From positions 414,001 through 478,000 of the forward strand of contig NZ_FXAK01000002.1 of assembly GCF_900177515.1 (NCBI RefSeq): a DNA stretch of 64,000 nucleotides. The letters are read 5' to 3'. A program made the translations under genes and the position numbers. The DNA is from Azospirillum oryzae. GTDB lineage: Bacteria > Pseudomonadota > Alphaproteobacteria > Azospirillales > Azospirillaceae. Under the pieces are notes generated by a model. The model did not search any database and had not been told where the DNA came from. It saw only the letters and a list, made by a program, of their open reading frames with translations. Positions 1-8,941 of this stretch are shown in pieces. Position 1 is the first letter of the stretch. Every line of letters begins with the position of its first letter.

Positions 1-489
1 ATGGGCGGTGCCGTGGATGATCCCGTTGGCAACCTGGATGATGCGGTGGATCATCGCGACGGAGGCCTGGCAGTCCATCCGCAGCTTGTCGGGATCGCCG
101 CTGTCGATGTCGGTGCCGATCCGCTCCAGCGTGTGGGCGATCACCTGATGGGCCTGGGCGATGGTGTCCTCGAAGGGGCGGAGGAACTTCGACGGCACAT
201 GGCCGTACGCCTCGATCGCCAGTTCCTTGTCGGAAAAGCCGCTGTCGCGGAAATGCTCGGCATAGCTCTTGGGCTGCCAGATGCGGCATTCCTCCAGCAT
301 GTCCGGCATGTCCGGGATCATCTCGATCAGCATCACGATTTCGTTGAAGTGATTGAGATAGTCGGTCGCCAGCAGCGTCTTTTCCGAGATGTTCGTGCCG
401 CGCACGCGCTCCCGCCACCGGACGAAGTCGGCCAGCTCATCCGGCGGAATGCCATCCATCAGGGACCGATCCAACTCTTGGTCTTCCAT
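1..489 (-). CDS. Hypothetical helical protein, 3' end outside the window
   Basis: The minus strand is open from an ATG at 489 to the left edge, giving at least 163 codons. The predicted protein begins MEDQELDRSLMDGIPPDELA, is acidic and looks mostly helical, with no signal peptide, membrane segment or cofactor motif that I recognise. It reads like a soluble cytoplasmic protein with regularly spaced Met and His residues. The reading frame is clean and its codon third positions are GC-rich like the neighbours, which is the main reason to call it real. I do not recognise the family and no function can be assigned. No gene lies next to it upstream for about 0.9 kb. Confidence 0.7.
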   Translation of the reverse strand, partial: MEDQELDRSLMDGIPPDELADFVRWRERVRGTNISEKTLLATDYLNHFNEIVMLIEMIPDMPDMLEECRIWQPKSYAEHFRDSGFSDKELAIEAYGHVPSKFLRPFEDTIAQAHQVIAHTLERIGTDIDSGDPDKLRMDCQASVAMIHRIIQVANGIIHGTAH

Positions 490-1414
490 GCACAAACCCG
501 GACCCGATGCGGCAGCCCACGCGACACCCCGGCCGGCACGATCCGGCCGGCCCGTCACACGGACGGTGCGTCCCAGGACGCCCAACCCCAACCGTGTGCC
601 GATGTCCTTAACGTTGGATTAAACGGCTTGCAAGCGTCGGGTTGTGAAAGTCACCAATTGACGAAATGGAAAAGGCGACAGGGCCGTTATCCATCCAGAT
701 AAAAATTCGCCGCCGGCACCCGTCCGCATGATGTCGCGGCGGCGCCCGGCGGCGATGAGGACTGGCGGTTCAGGGAGGAATCACACCATTGGCGGTTCCA
801 ACACCGCTCCTGCCGGTTGGTTCCCGGGCGTCATGCTTGGTTTTTTCAATCGCCGGACCGCGGTACCCGAAAGCGACGGCGCGCGGAAAGAAAAAACGCG
901 CCGGCCTGGGGGTGGCCGGCGCGTTCGAGGATCGGGAACACTCGCCTCGCCCTCACACGGCAGATGCGCGGCAGATGCCGGAGGGCAATGTCAGAGTAGG
1001 CCGGTAAGTCTTTCGGAACGGTTAAGCCGTCTCCTCCACCAACCCCTATGCGGCGGGGGTCATAGACCGCCGGTCATTGCCATGGGGCCAGTTCCGGCCG
1101 TGCTTCATATTATGCATACTGAGTAATCCGTTGCAGGTATCTCGAATAAATCTTTCGGGTTCACTCCCGTTAGGCCGTGGACTGCGCCATATGAATTTGA
1201 CCGTTGCAGGTCGCGATGCGTCAGTCTGCTGTGGAGGCAGCGTTGATGGCGTCGCGATCTCCGGCGGGAACCGACCTTCGGAATTTGTCGCCGGGATTCG
1301 TCGCCGAGCACCAAGCCCGGAAGGATCGGGTTGCACCGGCCGCATCCGGGTACCCGGAGCGGCATGTCGGGTGGTTGCCAGGAACACGCGCCGCAGAAAG
1401 GCACGGGGAGAGAG
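490..1414. other. Intergenic region of about 0.9 kb
   Basis: No convincing gene is seen between the partial gene on the left and phyR. The stretch contains a strong minus-strand terminator (886-925) without an obvious parent gene, and presumably the phyR promoter. I found no nepR or ecfG homologue here, although these genes commonly neighbour phyR in alphaproteobacteria. Confidence 0.5.
886..925 (-). terminator. Intrinsic terminator without an obvious parent gene
   Basis: A perfect 12-bp inverted repeat (arms 895-906 and 914-925, 7-nt loop) is followed, reading leftwards, by a run of six T and further T residues. This is a textbook rho-independent terminator for minus-strand transcription. 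The only gene to its right is phyR on the opposite strand, so the terminated transcript is unknown. Confidence 0.7.
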
Positions 1415-2218
1415 ATGGAGCAGTACACCGGTCACTTCATGCAGCATTTGCCCTACCTGCGCCGCTATGCCCGCGCGCTGACCGGGACGAACGGGCGGGG
1501 GGACGCCTTGGTGACCCGCACCCTGGAATGGTATCTGGAGGCGGACGAGGCGGAGACCGGCCGGGGCGGCGACCTGTCGCGCGGCACGCTCTATCGCCAT
1601 CTGAACGAGTTGCAGGACGAGGAAGGCGCGCCCCCGGCGGTGGCGCCGTACCATCCGGTCGAATCGGCCCTGATGACGCTGGAGGAGACCGACCGCCGGC
1701 TCTACCTGCTGGTCAATCTGGAGGATTTGCCGGTCGGCGATGCCGCCATCGTCCTGGGGATCGCCCCGGAAGAGGCGATGGAGCGGCTGAACCACGCCCG
1801 CGAGCGTGTCCGCGCCCGGCTGACCGCCACCATCCTGATCGTCGAGGATGACGCCATCATCGCCTACGATCTGGCGGAAACGGTGCGCGGCATGGGCCAC
1901 ATCGTCTGCGGCAACGCGGCGACGATGGACGAAGCGCTGTCGCTGGCGGCGGAACACCGGCCGACGCTGGCCCTGATGGACATCCGGCTGGCCGACGGCG
2001 ACAACGGCCTGGAGGTGGCGCGCGAGCTGCGGGCCCGCCGGTTCCTGCCGGTGATCTTCGTCACCGCCTTCCCGGACGATCTGGCCAAGCATGGGCTGGA
2101 GCATCTGGGGCCGGTCATCCCGAAGCCCTTCACCCGCGACCAGATCGAACAGGCGATCACCCGCGCGGTGTTCATGCCCCAGCCGGAAGACGCACGCGAG
2201 ACGGCGCAGCCCCACTGA
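1415..2218 (+). CDS. phyR: PhyR-type response regulator of the general stress response
   Basis: The 267-residue protein has the two-part PhyR layout. Residues 1-135 form a sigma-factor-like domain related to EcfG, and residues 138-255 form a receiver domain. The receiver has the acidic pair D145/D146, phospho-acceptor D189 in ALMDIRL, the FVTAFPD motif (FATGUY type) and K237 in PKPF. In this family phosphorylation exposes the sigma-like domain, which captures the anti-sigma factor NepR and releases EcfG. The ATG at 1415 is chosen because GGGGAGAG precedes it closely and the protein then begins at the sigma-like domain. No nepR, ecfG or cognate kinase gene is adjacent. A PAS-containing histidine kinase lies at 53.6-55.3 kb, but nothing in sequence ties the two together. 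Confidence 0.93.
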   Translation: MEQYTGHFMQHLPYLRRYARALTGTNGRGDALVTRTLEWYLEADEAETGRGGDLSRGTLYRHLNELQDEEGAPPAVAPYHPVESALMTLEETDRRLYLLVNLEDLPVGDAAIVLGIAPEEAMERLNHARERVRARLTATILIVEDDAIIAYDLAETVRGMGHIVCGNAATMDEALSLAAEHRPTLALMDIRLADGDNGLEVARELRARRFLPVIFVTAFPDDLAKHGLEHLGPVIPKPFTRDQIEQAITRAVFMPQPEDARETAQPH

Positions 2219-2242
2219 GGGGCGGCGCCGCCTGATCCGGCT

Positions 2243-3109
2243 TTAGCGGAAGACCACCGTCTTGTTGCCGTTCAGCAGCACGCGGTGTTCCACGTGATAG
2301 CGGACGGCGCGGGCAAGGACGATGTTCTCGATGTCACGCCCGATGGCCACCAGGTCGTCGGGCGTCATCGTGTGGTCGACGCGCTCCGCCTCCTGCTCGA
2401 TGATCGGGCCTTCGTCGAGGTTGGAGGTGACGTAGTGCGCGGTGGCCCCGATCAGCTTGACGCCGCGGGCATGGGCCTGATGGTAGGGCTTGGCGCCCTT
2501 GAAGCTGGGCAGGAAGCTGTGGTGGATGTTGATGACCCGGCCGGCCATCCGCTCGCACAGCGCCCCCGACAGCACCTGCATGTAGCGGGCGAGCACGACG
2601 AGGTCGACCTTCTCCTCCTCCACGATCTCCAGCAGGCGGGCTTCCTGCTGCGCCTTGTTGCCGGGGGCGACCGGCAGATGGTGGAACGGGATGTTGTGCC
2701 ACGCCGCCAGCTGGTAGAAGTCGCGGTGGTTGGAGACGATGGCCGGGATTTCGATCGGCAGGTAGCCGGTGCGGTAGCGGTACAGCAGGTCGTTCAGGCA
2801 GTGGCCGAACTTCGACACCATGATCAGCACGCGCGGCCGGCGGCGGGCGTCGTGGATCTGCCAGGTCATGCCGAAGCGTTCCGCCACCTGGGCGGCGAAT
2901 TCGGCCTCCAACTGCTCCTTCGTCGGCCCGGCGGGGTTGCCGTTGAAGCTGACGCGCATGAAGAACAGGCCGGAGATGCGGTCGCCGAACTGCGCGCTGT
3001 CGATGATGTTGCAGCTCCGCTCCGCCAGGAAGCCGGACACCGCGAAGACGATGCCGACGGTGTCGGGGCAGGAAACGGTGAGGATATAGTCGGAGCCGGT
3101 CTCAGACAT
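2243..3109 (-). CDS. purU: Formyltetrahydrofolate deformylase
   Basis: PurU hydrolyses 10-formyltetrahydrofolate to formate and tetrahydrofolate in the cytoplasm, balancing one-carbon pools and supplying formate. The 288-residue protein shows an N-terminal ACT domain (about residues 8-90, starting YILTVSCPDTVGIV) and a C-terminal formyltransferase fold. The catalytic region reads INIHHSFLPSFKGAKPYHQA and TSNLDEGPIIEQ, carrying the conserved Asn, His and Asp. The start at 3109 (MSETGSDY) fits the usual family length; an upstream in-frame ATG at 3160 would add 17 unconserved residues. Its link to formate metabolism may matter because the oxalate genes further right also produce formyl-CoA and formate, but it is not close enough to be called part of that cluster. 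Confidence 0.95.
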   Translation of the reverse strand: MSETGSDYILTVSCPDTVGIVFAVSGFLAERSCNIIDSAQFGDRISGLFFMRVSFNGNPAGPTKEQLEAEFAAQVAERFGMTWQIHDARRRPRVLIMVSKFGHCLNDLLYRYRTGYLPIEIPAIVSNHRDFYQLAAWHNIPFHHLPVAPGNKAQQEARLLEIVEEEKVDLVVLARYMQVLSGALCERMAGRVINIHHSFLPSFKGAKPYHQAHARGVKLIGATAHYVTSNLDEGPIIEQEAERVDHTMTPDDLVAIGRDIENIVLARAVRYHVEHRVLLNGNKTVVFR

Positions 3110-3361
3110 CGCGCGTCCACCATGGCGTACAGCAAGAAAAGGGGGAAGCTTCCCTAGCACGAACGCCGCGATGTTGCACCCGCTTCATGAGCAGATGCGC
3201 ACATGGCTGTATCGTCGCGTGGGCTGCACCGTCGCTTGGACTGCACCGTCAATCGGGATCGTCCGCCACTCCGGCGGCCCACGCCGCTCTGGCGTGGACG
3301 GGCCGGCGGTGCGACAATCGGCGGCGGCCGGACTGGCCGGCGAAGAGAGGCGGGATCACCC

Positions 3362-3748
3362 ATGGCAACCGGCGGCAAGATCATCGGTGAATACACCAAG
3401 GGCAAGGTCGACAAGCTGATGACGGCGGACGCCGCCGACAGCAGCCGCAGCCAGCGCATCCGCCATTTCCTGGAAAACATGGATGCGGCGATCCTGGAGG
3501 CCAACTGCGAGGTCATCGGGCGCGAACTGCCCAACCTGGACCGCGACAGCTTCCTGCGCATGGCGGTGCGGGTGGCGGAACTGCGCGCCGACTATATCCG
3601 CGCCGGCCTGAAGATGTCCGAATCCCGGCACCCCGACTCCTCGACCGTCACCGACCTCGCCCGCCTGCGCGCGGCCTACGAGGAGATGCTGGCCGTCTAT
3701 GAAGCCGCCGAACGGGTGATCGAGCGCGGATACGCCAAGCTGGGATGA
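3362..3748 (+). CDS. Hypothetical protein, 128 residues
   Basis: The protein begins MATGGKIIGEYTKGKVDKLM and is an all-helical, charged cytoplasmic protein without membrane segments or a recognisable motif. The ATG at 3362 is preceded by GAGAGGCGGG at a reasonable distance. Longer versions starting upstream would add arginine-rich, low-quality sequence. The gene is divergent from purU and convergent with the small gene at 3897-4064. Function unknown. Confidence 0.75.
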   Translation: MATGGKIIGEYTKGKVDKLMTADAADSSRSQRIRHFLENMDAAILEANCEVIGRELPNLDRDSFLRMAVRVAELRADYIRAGLKMSESRHPDSSTVTDLARLRAAYEEMLAVYEAAERVIERGYAKLG

Positions 3749-3776
3749 AGGGCGGGGGATAGCTAGCCCTTTCCCC

Positions 3777-3818
3777 GAAAACAAAAATCCCCTCCCCCGC
3801 GATCCTGCGGAGAAGGGG
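3777..3818 (-). terminator. Terminator of the 55-residue minus-strand gene
   Basis: Arms 3789-3800 and 3807-3818 form a 12-bp stem with two mismatches and a 6-nt loop, followed leftwards by a T-rich tract. It lies just beyond the stop of the minus-strand gene at 3897-4064. Confidence 0.6.
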
Positions 3819-3896
3819 CGCGACCGATCGGTCACATATTCAGTGGCGACCTTCCAAAGCGACGCCCGGTGGCCGGATGATGGCCGGCATTGGGTG

Positions 3897-4064
3897 TTAC
3901 ACGTCGTGGAAATGCTCCAACTCACGACGAAGGCTGGTCGCTTCCTGCCGCAGGCCGACGATCCGGCGGACGTCGGGACTGGGCTGCTGTTCCTCGCGTT
4001 CGAGCTTGTCCTCGATATCGCGCTGCTCTTGCCGGATGATGTTGAACAAGGCTTTCCTCAACAT
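3897..4064 (-). CDS. Small YdcH/DUF465-like protein, 55 residues
   Basis: This short gene encodes MLRKALFNIIRQEQRDIEDK followed by LEREEQQPSPDVRRIVGLRQ and a charged helix ending at HFHDV. The pattern of a helix, a PSPD turn and a second helix rich in Arg, Leu and Glu matches the helical hairpin style of YdcH-like (DUF465) proteins, whose role is not known. A good ribosome site (GGGAGGTG) precedes the ATG at 4064 and a terminator follows at 3777-3818, so the unit looks like a complete small transcript. The family assignment rests on pattern only. Confidence 0.7.
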   Translation of the reverse strand: MLRKALFNIIRQEQRDIEDKLEREEQQPSPDVRRIVGLRQEATSLRRELEHFHDV

Positions 4065-4318
4065 CGACACCTCCCGAGCTGATCGCTAAAATTTTAGCGC
4101 TTTTCCAATCGGTCATCAAGCAACCAATCACCTCTGTCGAATCCTCAGCCTGTCAAGTGTGCCCATATGACCGGAGGCTCACAAATATTCAGAAACGGTA
4201 ACCTGCCCAGCCTTGACAATACTTTTTTGCAGCCGCATTGGTTAATGAATCAGGCTAGACCAACGGGTGGCACGGCGGGTCGGGCGACCTGACGCCGCGG
4301 TCTCCCCACCTTTGCAGC

Positions 4319-5170
4319 ATGGTATTTCTGGCAATGGATCGACGGCAGCTGCTTGGGCTCGGGCTGAGCAAACTTTGGTTAACCGCTTTCGGCACGGCGG
4401 CGATGGCGCTGGCCCAGACGCCGGGCCCGGCGCTGGCTGCGGAGCGGCGGCCCGGCCGCAAGCCGGCCGGCGGCGCTTCGTCGCGGCCCCGGCTGGTCAT
4501 GCTCGATCCCGGCCATGGCGGCAACGATCCCGGCGCGATCGGCACCCGCGGCACCTTCGAGAAGGAGGTGACGCTCGACATCGCCCGCGAGGTCGCCCGC
4601 ATCCTGGCCGGCCGGACCAACGTCGCGGTGAAGCTGACACGACGCGACGACCGTTTCCTGGCGCTGGACGAGCGGGTGGCGCTGACGCGCGAGGCCGGGG
4701 CCGACCTGTTCGTGTCGATCCACGCCGACAGCGCCCCCAATGCCGATGCGCGCGGACTGTCGGCCTACATCCTGTCGGAAAAGGCGTCCGACTCCTTCGC
4801 CTCGCGCCTCGCCCAGCAGGAGAATCAGGCGGACCGCTTCGGAAAGCCGGGATCCTTCGGCGGTGGGCGCATCGTCAAGGACATCCTGCTGGACCTGACG
4901 GCGCGCCACACCCGCCATGCCTCGCTGGCCGCCCGCCAGCTTCTGGTGGAAGGCGCGGGCAAGGAGCTGCGCCTGCTGGAAAACCCCATGCGCTCGGCCA
5001 ATTTCGCGGTGCTGAAGGCGCCGGACGTGCCGTCTGTGCTGGTGGAGACCGGCTTCCTGTCCAACCCCAGGGATGAGGAAATCCTGCGCGACGCCACGGC
5101 GCGGCGGGTGGTCTCGCGCGTGCTGGCCCGCGAAATCGCGGGTGTGCTCTCCAACCCAGCTTTCGCCTGA
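4319..5170 (+). CDS. N-acetylmuramoyl-L-alanine amidase (AmiC type)
   Basis: The enzyme cleaves the amide between MurNAc and L-Ala in peptidoglycan, normally to split septal wall in the periplasm. The N-terminus carries a twin-arginine-like signal (MDRRQLLGLGLSKLW) and an Ala-rich cleavage region near residue 40. The Amidase_3 domain follows (about residues 57-278) with zinc ligands in DPGHGG (H66), FEKEV (E81) and SIHAD (H135), and the catalytic Glu in VETGFLSN. Two nearby ATGs (4319 and 4334) are possible; the second starts directly at the RR motif and may be the true one. The C-terminal AMIN domain common in AmiC is absent, so this is a compact form of 284 residues or fewer. Confidence 0.9.
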   Translation: MVFLAMDRRQLLGLGLSKLWLTAFGTAAMALAQTPGPALAAERRPGRKPAGGASSRPRLVMLDPGHGGNDPGAIGTRGTFEKEVTLDIAREVARILAGRTNVAVKLTRRDDRFLALDERVALTREAGADLFVSIHADSAPNADARGLSAYILSEKASDSFASRLAQQENQADRFGKPGSFGGGRIVKDILLDLTARHTRHASLAARQLLVEGAGKELRLLENPMRSANFAVLKAPDVPSVLVETGFLSNPRDEEILRDATARRVVSRVLAREIAGVLSNPAFA

Positions 5171-5392
5171 TTTTGCCCCGAGACTGCACGAGGCGCTGCG
5201 ACGAATCTGCTGTCTCAGCAGGCCCTTCGCAATCGCAGCGACTGCAACATCCGTGCATCACCTCGGGACAAAGTGACGATGACTGGTGAAAGCCCTGAAT
5301 TTCCCCATTGCAAAGACCGTTCCGCCGTGACTTTTTCCGGCCGCGCGCCGCATCCGCCCGGCGCTCGACACGCAGGCAGGGGGAGGCACGCT

Positions 5393-5998
5393 GTGACGGG
5401 TTTGAGCCGCCTTTGGACGATGTTCGCGCTTGCCTGCGCCGCAGGAACCTCGCTGTCCGGTTGCGGGCCGCTGGTGCTGGGAACCGCCGGCGGCGCCGCC
5501 GTCGTGGCCTCGCAGGAGCGCGGCTTCAGCGGCTTCGTCAGCGACACCGAAATCCGCGCCCGCATCAATTCGCTGTGGCTGCAGCATTCGATCGATCTGA
5601 CCAACCGGATCGGCCTGACCGTCGACCAGGGCCGCGTGCTGCTGACCGGCCGCGCCGCCGACGCGCAGATGCGCCTCGACGCGGTGCGGCTCGCCTGGCA
5701 GGCGGACGGCGTCAAGGAAGTCATCAACGAAATCCAGATCGACAACGGGTCCAGCATCGTGGACACCGCGCGCGACACCTGGATTTCAACCCAGATTCGC
5801 AGCCGCATCACGTTCGATGCGGATATTCATAGCCAAAACTACAGCATCGATACCGTCGATGGAGTTGTCTATCTGATGGGTGTCGCCAGCTCGCAGGAAG
5901 AGCTGGACCGCGTGCTCCAGCATTCCCGTTCGGTGCCCAACGTTCAGCGTGTCGTCAGCTACGTCCGTCTGCTCTCAAACCCAAACCTCCAGGGTTGA
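5393..5998 (+). CDS. BON-domain lipoprotein
   Basis: A GTG start at 5393 preceded by GGGGAGG gives a 201-residue protein with a short signal peptide and a lipobox (LSGC, Cys at about residue 23). Two BON domains follow, at about residues 50-115 and 125-193. The second contains the typical YLMGVASSQEELDRVL pattern. Such OsmY/DolP-like proteins bind phospholipid and help maintain the outer membrane or resist stress. The lipobox predicts attachment to the outer membrane on the periplasmic side. It stands 12 bp upstream of the next gene in the same direction, so the two may be co-transcribed. Confidence 0.88.
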   Translation: MTGLSRLWTMFALACAAGTSLSGCGPLVLGTAGGAAVVASQERGFSGFVSDTEIRARINSLWLQHSIDLTNRIGLTVDQGRVLLTGRAADAQMRLDAVRLAWQADGVKEVINEIQIDNGSSIVDTARDTWISTQIRSRITFDADIHSQNYSIDTVDGVVYLMGVASSQEELDRVLQHSRSVPNVQRVVSYVRLLSNPNLQG

Positions 5999-6010
5999 AA
6001 CCCGACCGCC

Positions 6011-7513
6011 ATGGCCTCCGCCCTATCCCGCGTCCTCGCCGTTCTCCGCACCGCCGCCGTCGCCGCAGCCCTGATCCTGCCGGCGGCGGTCGCGGCCGGT
6101 CCCGTTTCGGCACAGGACGCGGTGATCCAGGGCGATGTGATGGCCTCGGAAGCGATGATCCAGAAGGTGGCGGCCGAAACCGTGGTCGCCCAGGATCAGG
6201 TGGCGCAGGACCAGGTGGCCCAGGATCAGGACGGCGGCGGGGCGGATTCCCCCGCCGCCGGCACGCCGGGTCCGGCCAACCGTCTGTTCGTGCAGGCTCT
6301 GCAGCTGATCCGGCAGGCCGACAACACCTATGACGTCGCCGAGGAGTCGCGCCTTCTGAAGGAGGCGGACAAGCTGTTCAACGAGATCGTGACGAAATAC
6401 CCCGACAGCCCGCTGGCGGTGCAGCTCGTCACCAACCAGTTCGTCGGCGACTTCGACTTCTACGAATTCCGTTCGCGCATCCGGGCGCTGGTCTGCAACG
6501 ACGCGCTGAGCAGCCTGTGCTTCCTCCACCGCATCGGCGAGATGCTGCCGCCGGTGGAGACGCCGATCACCGCCGCGCGCTGGGACTGGCTGTCGCTGGC
6601 GGTCGCCTACCAGCAGCTGGGCGATCCCGGCCGCGCCAAGGAGATCATGGCGCCCTTCGTCAGCGCGGTGCGCCGCGGCGGCGTCGCCGACAGCTCCGGC
6701 CAGGATCTGTTCGTCGCCCGCGCCCTGTCGCTGATGGGGCAGTCGCCGCTGGCGCTCGACATCACCCGGCAGATCAACGACTGCTCGACCCGCATCTACA
6801 ACCTCGCCGACATCGCCAAGGCGGCGTCCTGGCGCGGCGACGCGGCATTGACCAACGCGCTGGCCGACGAGGCCAAGAGCTATGCCTCCAGCCACAACTG
6901 CTCGTGGGAGCTGGGGCTGGTCGCCCAGACGCTGCTGCGCGCCGGCAAGGAGGCGCAGGCCCGCACCCTGTTCCTGAACACGGTCGAGACGCAGTTCTCC
7001 AAGTTCAAGGAAACCCGCGGCGACTGCTGCCCGCCGGAACTGGCGGTGGCGGCGGCCGACATCGGCGAGCCGAAGCTGGCGCTGGGGCTGCTCAGCACCG
7101 TGCAGGACGAAAACCCGTGGACGATCCCGGCGGTGCTGGGGCGGCTGGCCAAGCGCGGCGAGACGGCGATGGCCGTCGCCTATGCCGAACAGGTCGCCGA
7201 CATCGACACCCGTGGCGAGGCCTATGCCGAGCTGATCGAGGCGGCGATGAAGCGCGGCGAGCCGGCCGTCGCCAACGACCTGATGAACCGCCTGAACAAG
7301 CTGGCGGACGACTCCGCCGGCCGCCGCCCCGGCCTGCTGGCGCAGCGGGCCAAGGCGGAAAAGGCCTTCTACAACGACGACCGCTGGCGCCGCACCTTCC
7401 AGCAGGCGATCAACGCGGCGGAAAAGGCCAGCAACTTCGTCCGCCGCGACATCGGCGCCCCGCTGCTGGCCGCACTGGTCAGGATCGAGACCGGCCTGCC
7501 GATGCTGGATTGA
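6011..7513 (+). CDS. Exported helical-repeat (TPR-like) protein
   Basis: The 500-residue protein starts with a clear signal peptide (MASALSRVLAVLRTAAVAAA and on to PVSAQ, cleavage near residue 35). After it comes a Gln/Val/Asp-rich low-complexity run made of repeated AQDQV units. The remainder is an array of paired helices resembling tetratricopeptide repeats, ending MLD. Such proteins usually act as periplasmic scaffolds. No catalytic motif is seen and I cannot name a specific function. It follows the BON lipoprotein gene by 12 bp, which suggests a shared envelope-related transcript. Confidence 0.8.
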   Translation: MASALSRVLAVLRTAAVAAALILPAAVAAGPVSAQDAVIQGDVMASEAMIQKVAAETVVAQDQVAQDQVAQDQDGGGADSPAAGTPGPANRLFVQALQLIRQADNTYDVAEESRLLKEADKLFNEIVTKYPDSPLAVQLVTNQFVGDFDFYEFRSRIRALVCNDALSSLCFLHRIGEMLPPVETPITAARWDWLSLAVAYQQLGDPGRAKEIMAPFVSAVRRGGVADSSGQDLFVARALSLMGQSPLALDITRQINDCSTRIYNLADIAKAASWRGDAALTNALADEAKSYASSHNCSWELGLVAQTLLRAGKEAQARTLFLNTVETQFSKFKETRGDCCPPELAVAAADIGEPKLALGLLSTVQDENPWTIPAVLGRLAKRGETAMAVAYAEQVADIDTRGEAYAELIEAAMKRGEPAVANDLMNRLNKLADDSAGRRPGLLAQRAKAEKAFYNDDRWRRTFQQAINAAEKASNFVRRDIGAPLLAALVRIETGLPMLD

Positions 7514-7543
7514 GGCGCTGGATCGAGGGGGAGGGAAACTCCC

Positions 7544-8542
7544 TCACCCCACCGCCAGCACCAGCTTGCCGACATGCTGATTGCTTTCCATCAGCCGGTG
7601 GGCGTCGGCGGCCCGGTCGAGCGGGAAGACCTCGTGGACGACCGGCTTGACCTTGCCCTGCTCGATCAGCGGCCAGACGCGGGCCTTCAACTGGTCGGCC
7701 ACCGCCTGCTTGTAGGCGACCGGACGCGCCCGCAGGGTGGAGCCGGTCAGCACCAGCCGCTTGGTCATGACGGGGAAGAAGTTCACGTTGGCCGTCGCCC
7801 CGCGGACGAAGCCGATGCAGACATAGCGACCCTCGACCGCCAGCGCGTCGATGCTGCGGGCGACGTAATCGCCGCCGACGATGTCCAGCACCACATTGAC
7901 GCCGGCACCGCCGGTCGCCTCCTTGACCACCGCGACGAAATCCTCCTCGGCATAGTCGACGGCCCGTTCGGCGCCCAGCCGGACGCAGGCGCCGCATTTC
8001 TCCGGCCCGCGGGCGGTGGCGAAGACGCGGGCGCCGAAGGCCGCGCCCAGTTGGATCGCCGTGGTGCCGATGCCCGACGTGCCGCCATGCACCAGCAGCG
8101 CCTCGCCGGGCTGGAGCGCGCCGCGCTCGAACACGTTGGACCAGACGGTGAAGAAGGTCTCCGGCAGGGCCGCCGCCTCGGCCATCGACAGGCCGGCGGG
8201 AATCGGCAGGCATTGCGCCGCCGGCACCACGCAGAACTCGGCATAGCCGCCGCCGGCCAGCAGGGCGCAGACCGGATCGCCGACCCGCCAGCCCTCCACC
8301 CCCTCGCCCAGCGCGTCAACCGTTCCGGCGACCTCCAGACCGGGGATGTCGGTGATGCCCGGCGGCGGGTTGTATTTGCCGAGCCGTTGCAGCACGTCGG
8401 GCCGATTGACGCCGGCCGCCTGGACGGCGATGCGGATCTCGCCCGGCGCCGGATCCGGGACCGGACGGCGGGCCGGGACAAGCACCTCCGGCTTGCCGGG
8501 CTGGCTGACCTCGATGGCCGTCATGCTTCTGGAATCTGTCAT
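7544..8542 (-). CDS. Zinc-independent NAD(P)H:quinone oxidoreductase (PIG3-like)
   Basis: The 332-residue protein is a medium-chain dehydrogenase/reductase without the structural-zinc cysteines, as in quinone oxidoreductases of the QOR/PIG3 group. The N-terminal GroES-like domain reads GEIRIAVQAAGVNRPDVLQR. The Rossmann domain carries LLVHGGTSGIGTTAIQLGAA as its nucleotide-binding loop. The start at 8542 is supported by a GGGGAGCG ribosome site; in-frame codons further upstream add Cys/Arg-rich sequence unlike the family. The substrate is probably a quinone or enone and cannot be specified. It is a single gene, convergent with the exported repeat protein. Confidence 0.9.
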   Translation of the reverse strand: MTDSRSMTAIEVSQPGKPEVLVPARRPVPDPAPGEIRIAVQAAGVNRPDVLQRLGKYNPPPGITDIPGLEVAGTVDALGEGVEGWRVGDPVCALLAGGGYAEFCVVPAAQCLPIPAGLSMAEAAALPETFFTVWSNVFERGALQPGEALLVHGGTSGIGTTAIQLGAAFGARVFATARGPEKCGACVRLGAERAVDYAEEDFVAVVKEATGGAGVNVVLDIVGGDYVARSIDALAVEGRYVCIGFVRGATANVNFFPVMTKRLVLTGSTLRARPVAYKQAVADQLKARVWPLIEQGKVKPVVHEVFPLDRAADAHRLMESNQHVGKLVLAVG

Positions 8543-8652
8543 TCGGATCGCTCCCCTGCCCTGTCGTCGTGATGGGTTTGGCGGCACTGTGTCGCCGGGG
8601 CGAACCACCCGTCCACGCGGCGATGGATCCGATTTCGCCCAGCGGAAAAGGC

Positions 8653-8685
8653 AAAAAAATGGCCGTGCTGCACACAGCACGGCCA
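8653..8685 (-). terminator. Second leftward terminator upstream of the oxidoreductase gene
   Basis: Arms 8660-8670 and 8675-8685 form a perfect 11-bp stem with a 4-nt loop, followed leftwards by seven T residues. It could be a back-up terminator for iclR or end a short transcript arising between the two terminators. Confidence 0.7.
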
Positions 8686-8834
8686 GTCTCCGAGAGAAGC
8701 GCGAACATGCAAAACAACACATCCGCCCGATGAGAAAGGAACGCCTTTCCCGAGACAGACAATCGCACCGATCCGTCCGATTTGCCCGAGAAAAACGACG
8801 CTTTTCCATTCCGTGGAAACGGCTCTTTTCTCAA

Positions 8835-8869
8835 GAAAAAGGGCCGCGTCCCGTGAGGAACGCGGCCCT
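8835..8869 (-). terminator. Terminator downstream of iclR
   Basis: Arms 8840-8849 and 8860-8869 pair perfectly over 10 bp around a 10-nt loop and are followed leftwards by a T run. It lies about 70 bp beyond the iclR stop and probably ends the sucC-sucD-iclR transcript. Confidence 0.7.
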
Positions 8870-8941
8870 AAGTGCGCCAGGGAGGAATGCCAACGTGCAC
8901 CACCTGCCGTCAGCTCTTGGCGTTACTGGTCCGTGCAAGGG

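Larger units (their letters stand above)
8543..8941. other. Intergenic region with two minus-strand terminators
   Basis: The stretch between the quinone oxidoreductase start and the iclR stop has no recognisable gene. It contains two successive leftward terminators (8835-8869 and 8653-8685) about 150 bp apart. Confidence 0.5.

Noticed and set aside
930-1400. Search for nepR or ecfG next to phyR
   Set aside because: No frame with a NepR-like helix or a sigma-70 ECF signature was found on either strand, so I do not claim the usual locus.
1000-1414. GGAAC motif as an EcfG promoter of phyR
   Set aside because: GGAAC occurs near 1016 and 1380, but no CGTT-like -10 element follows at the right spacing.
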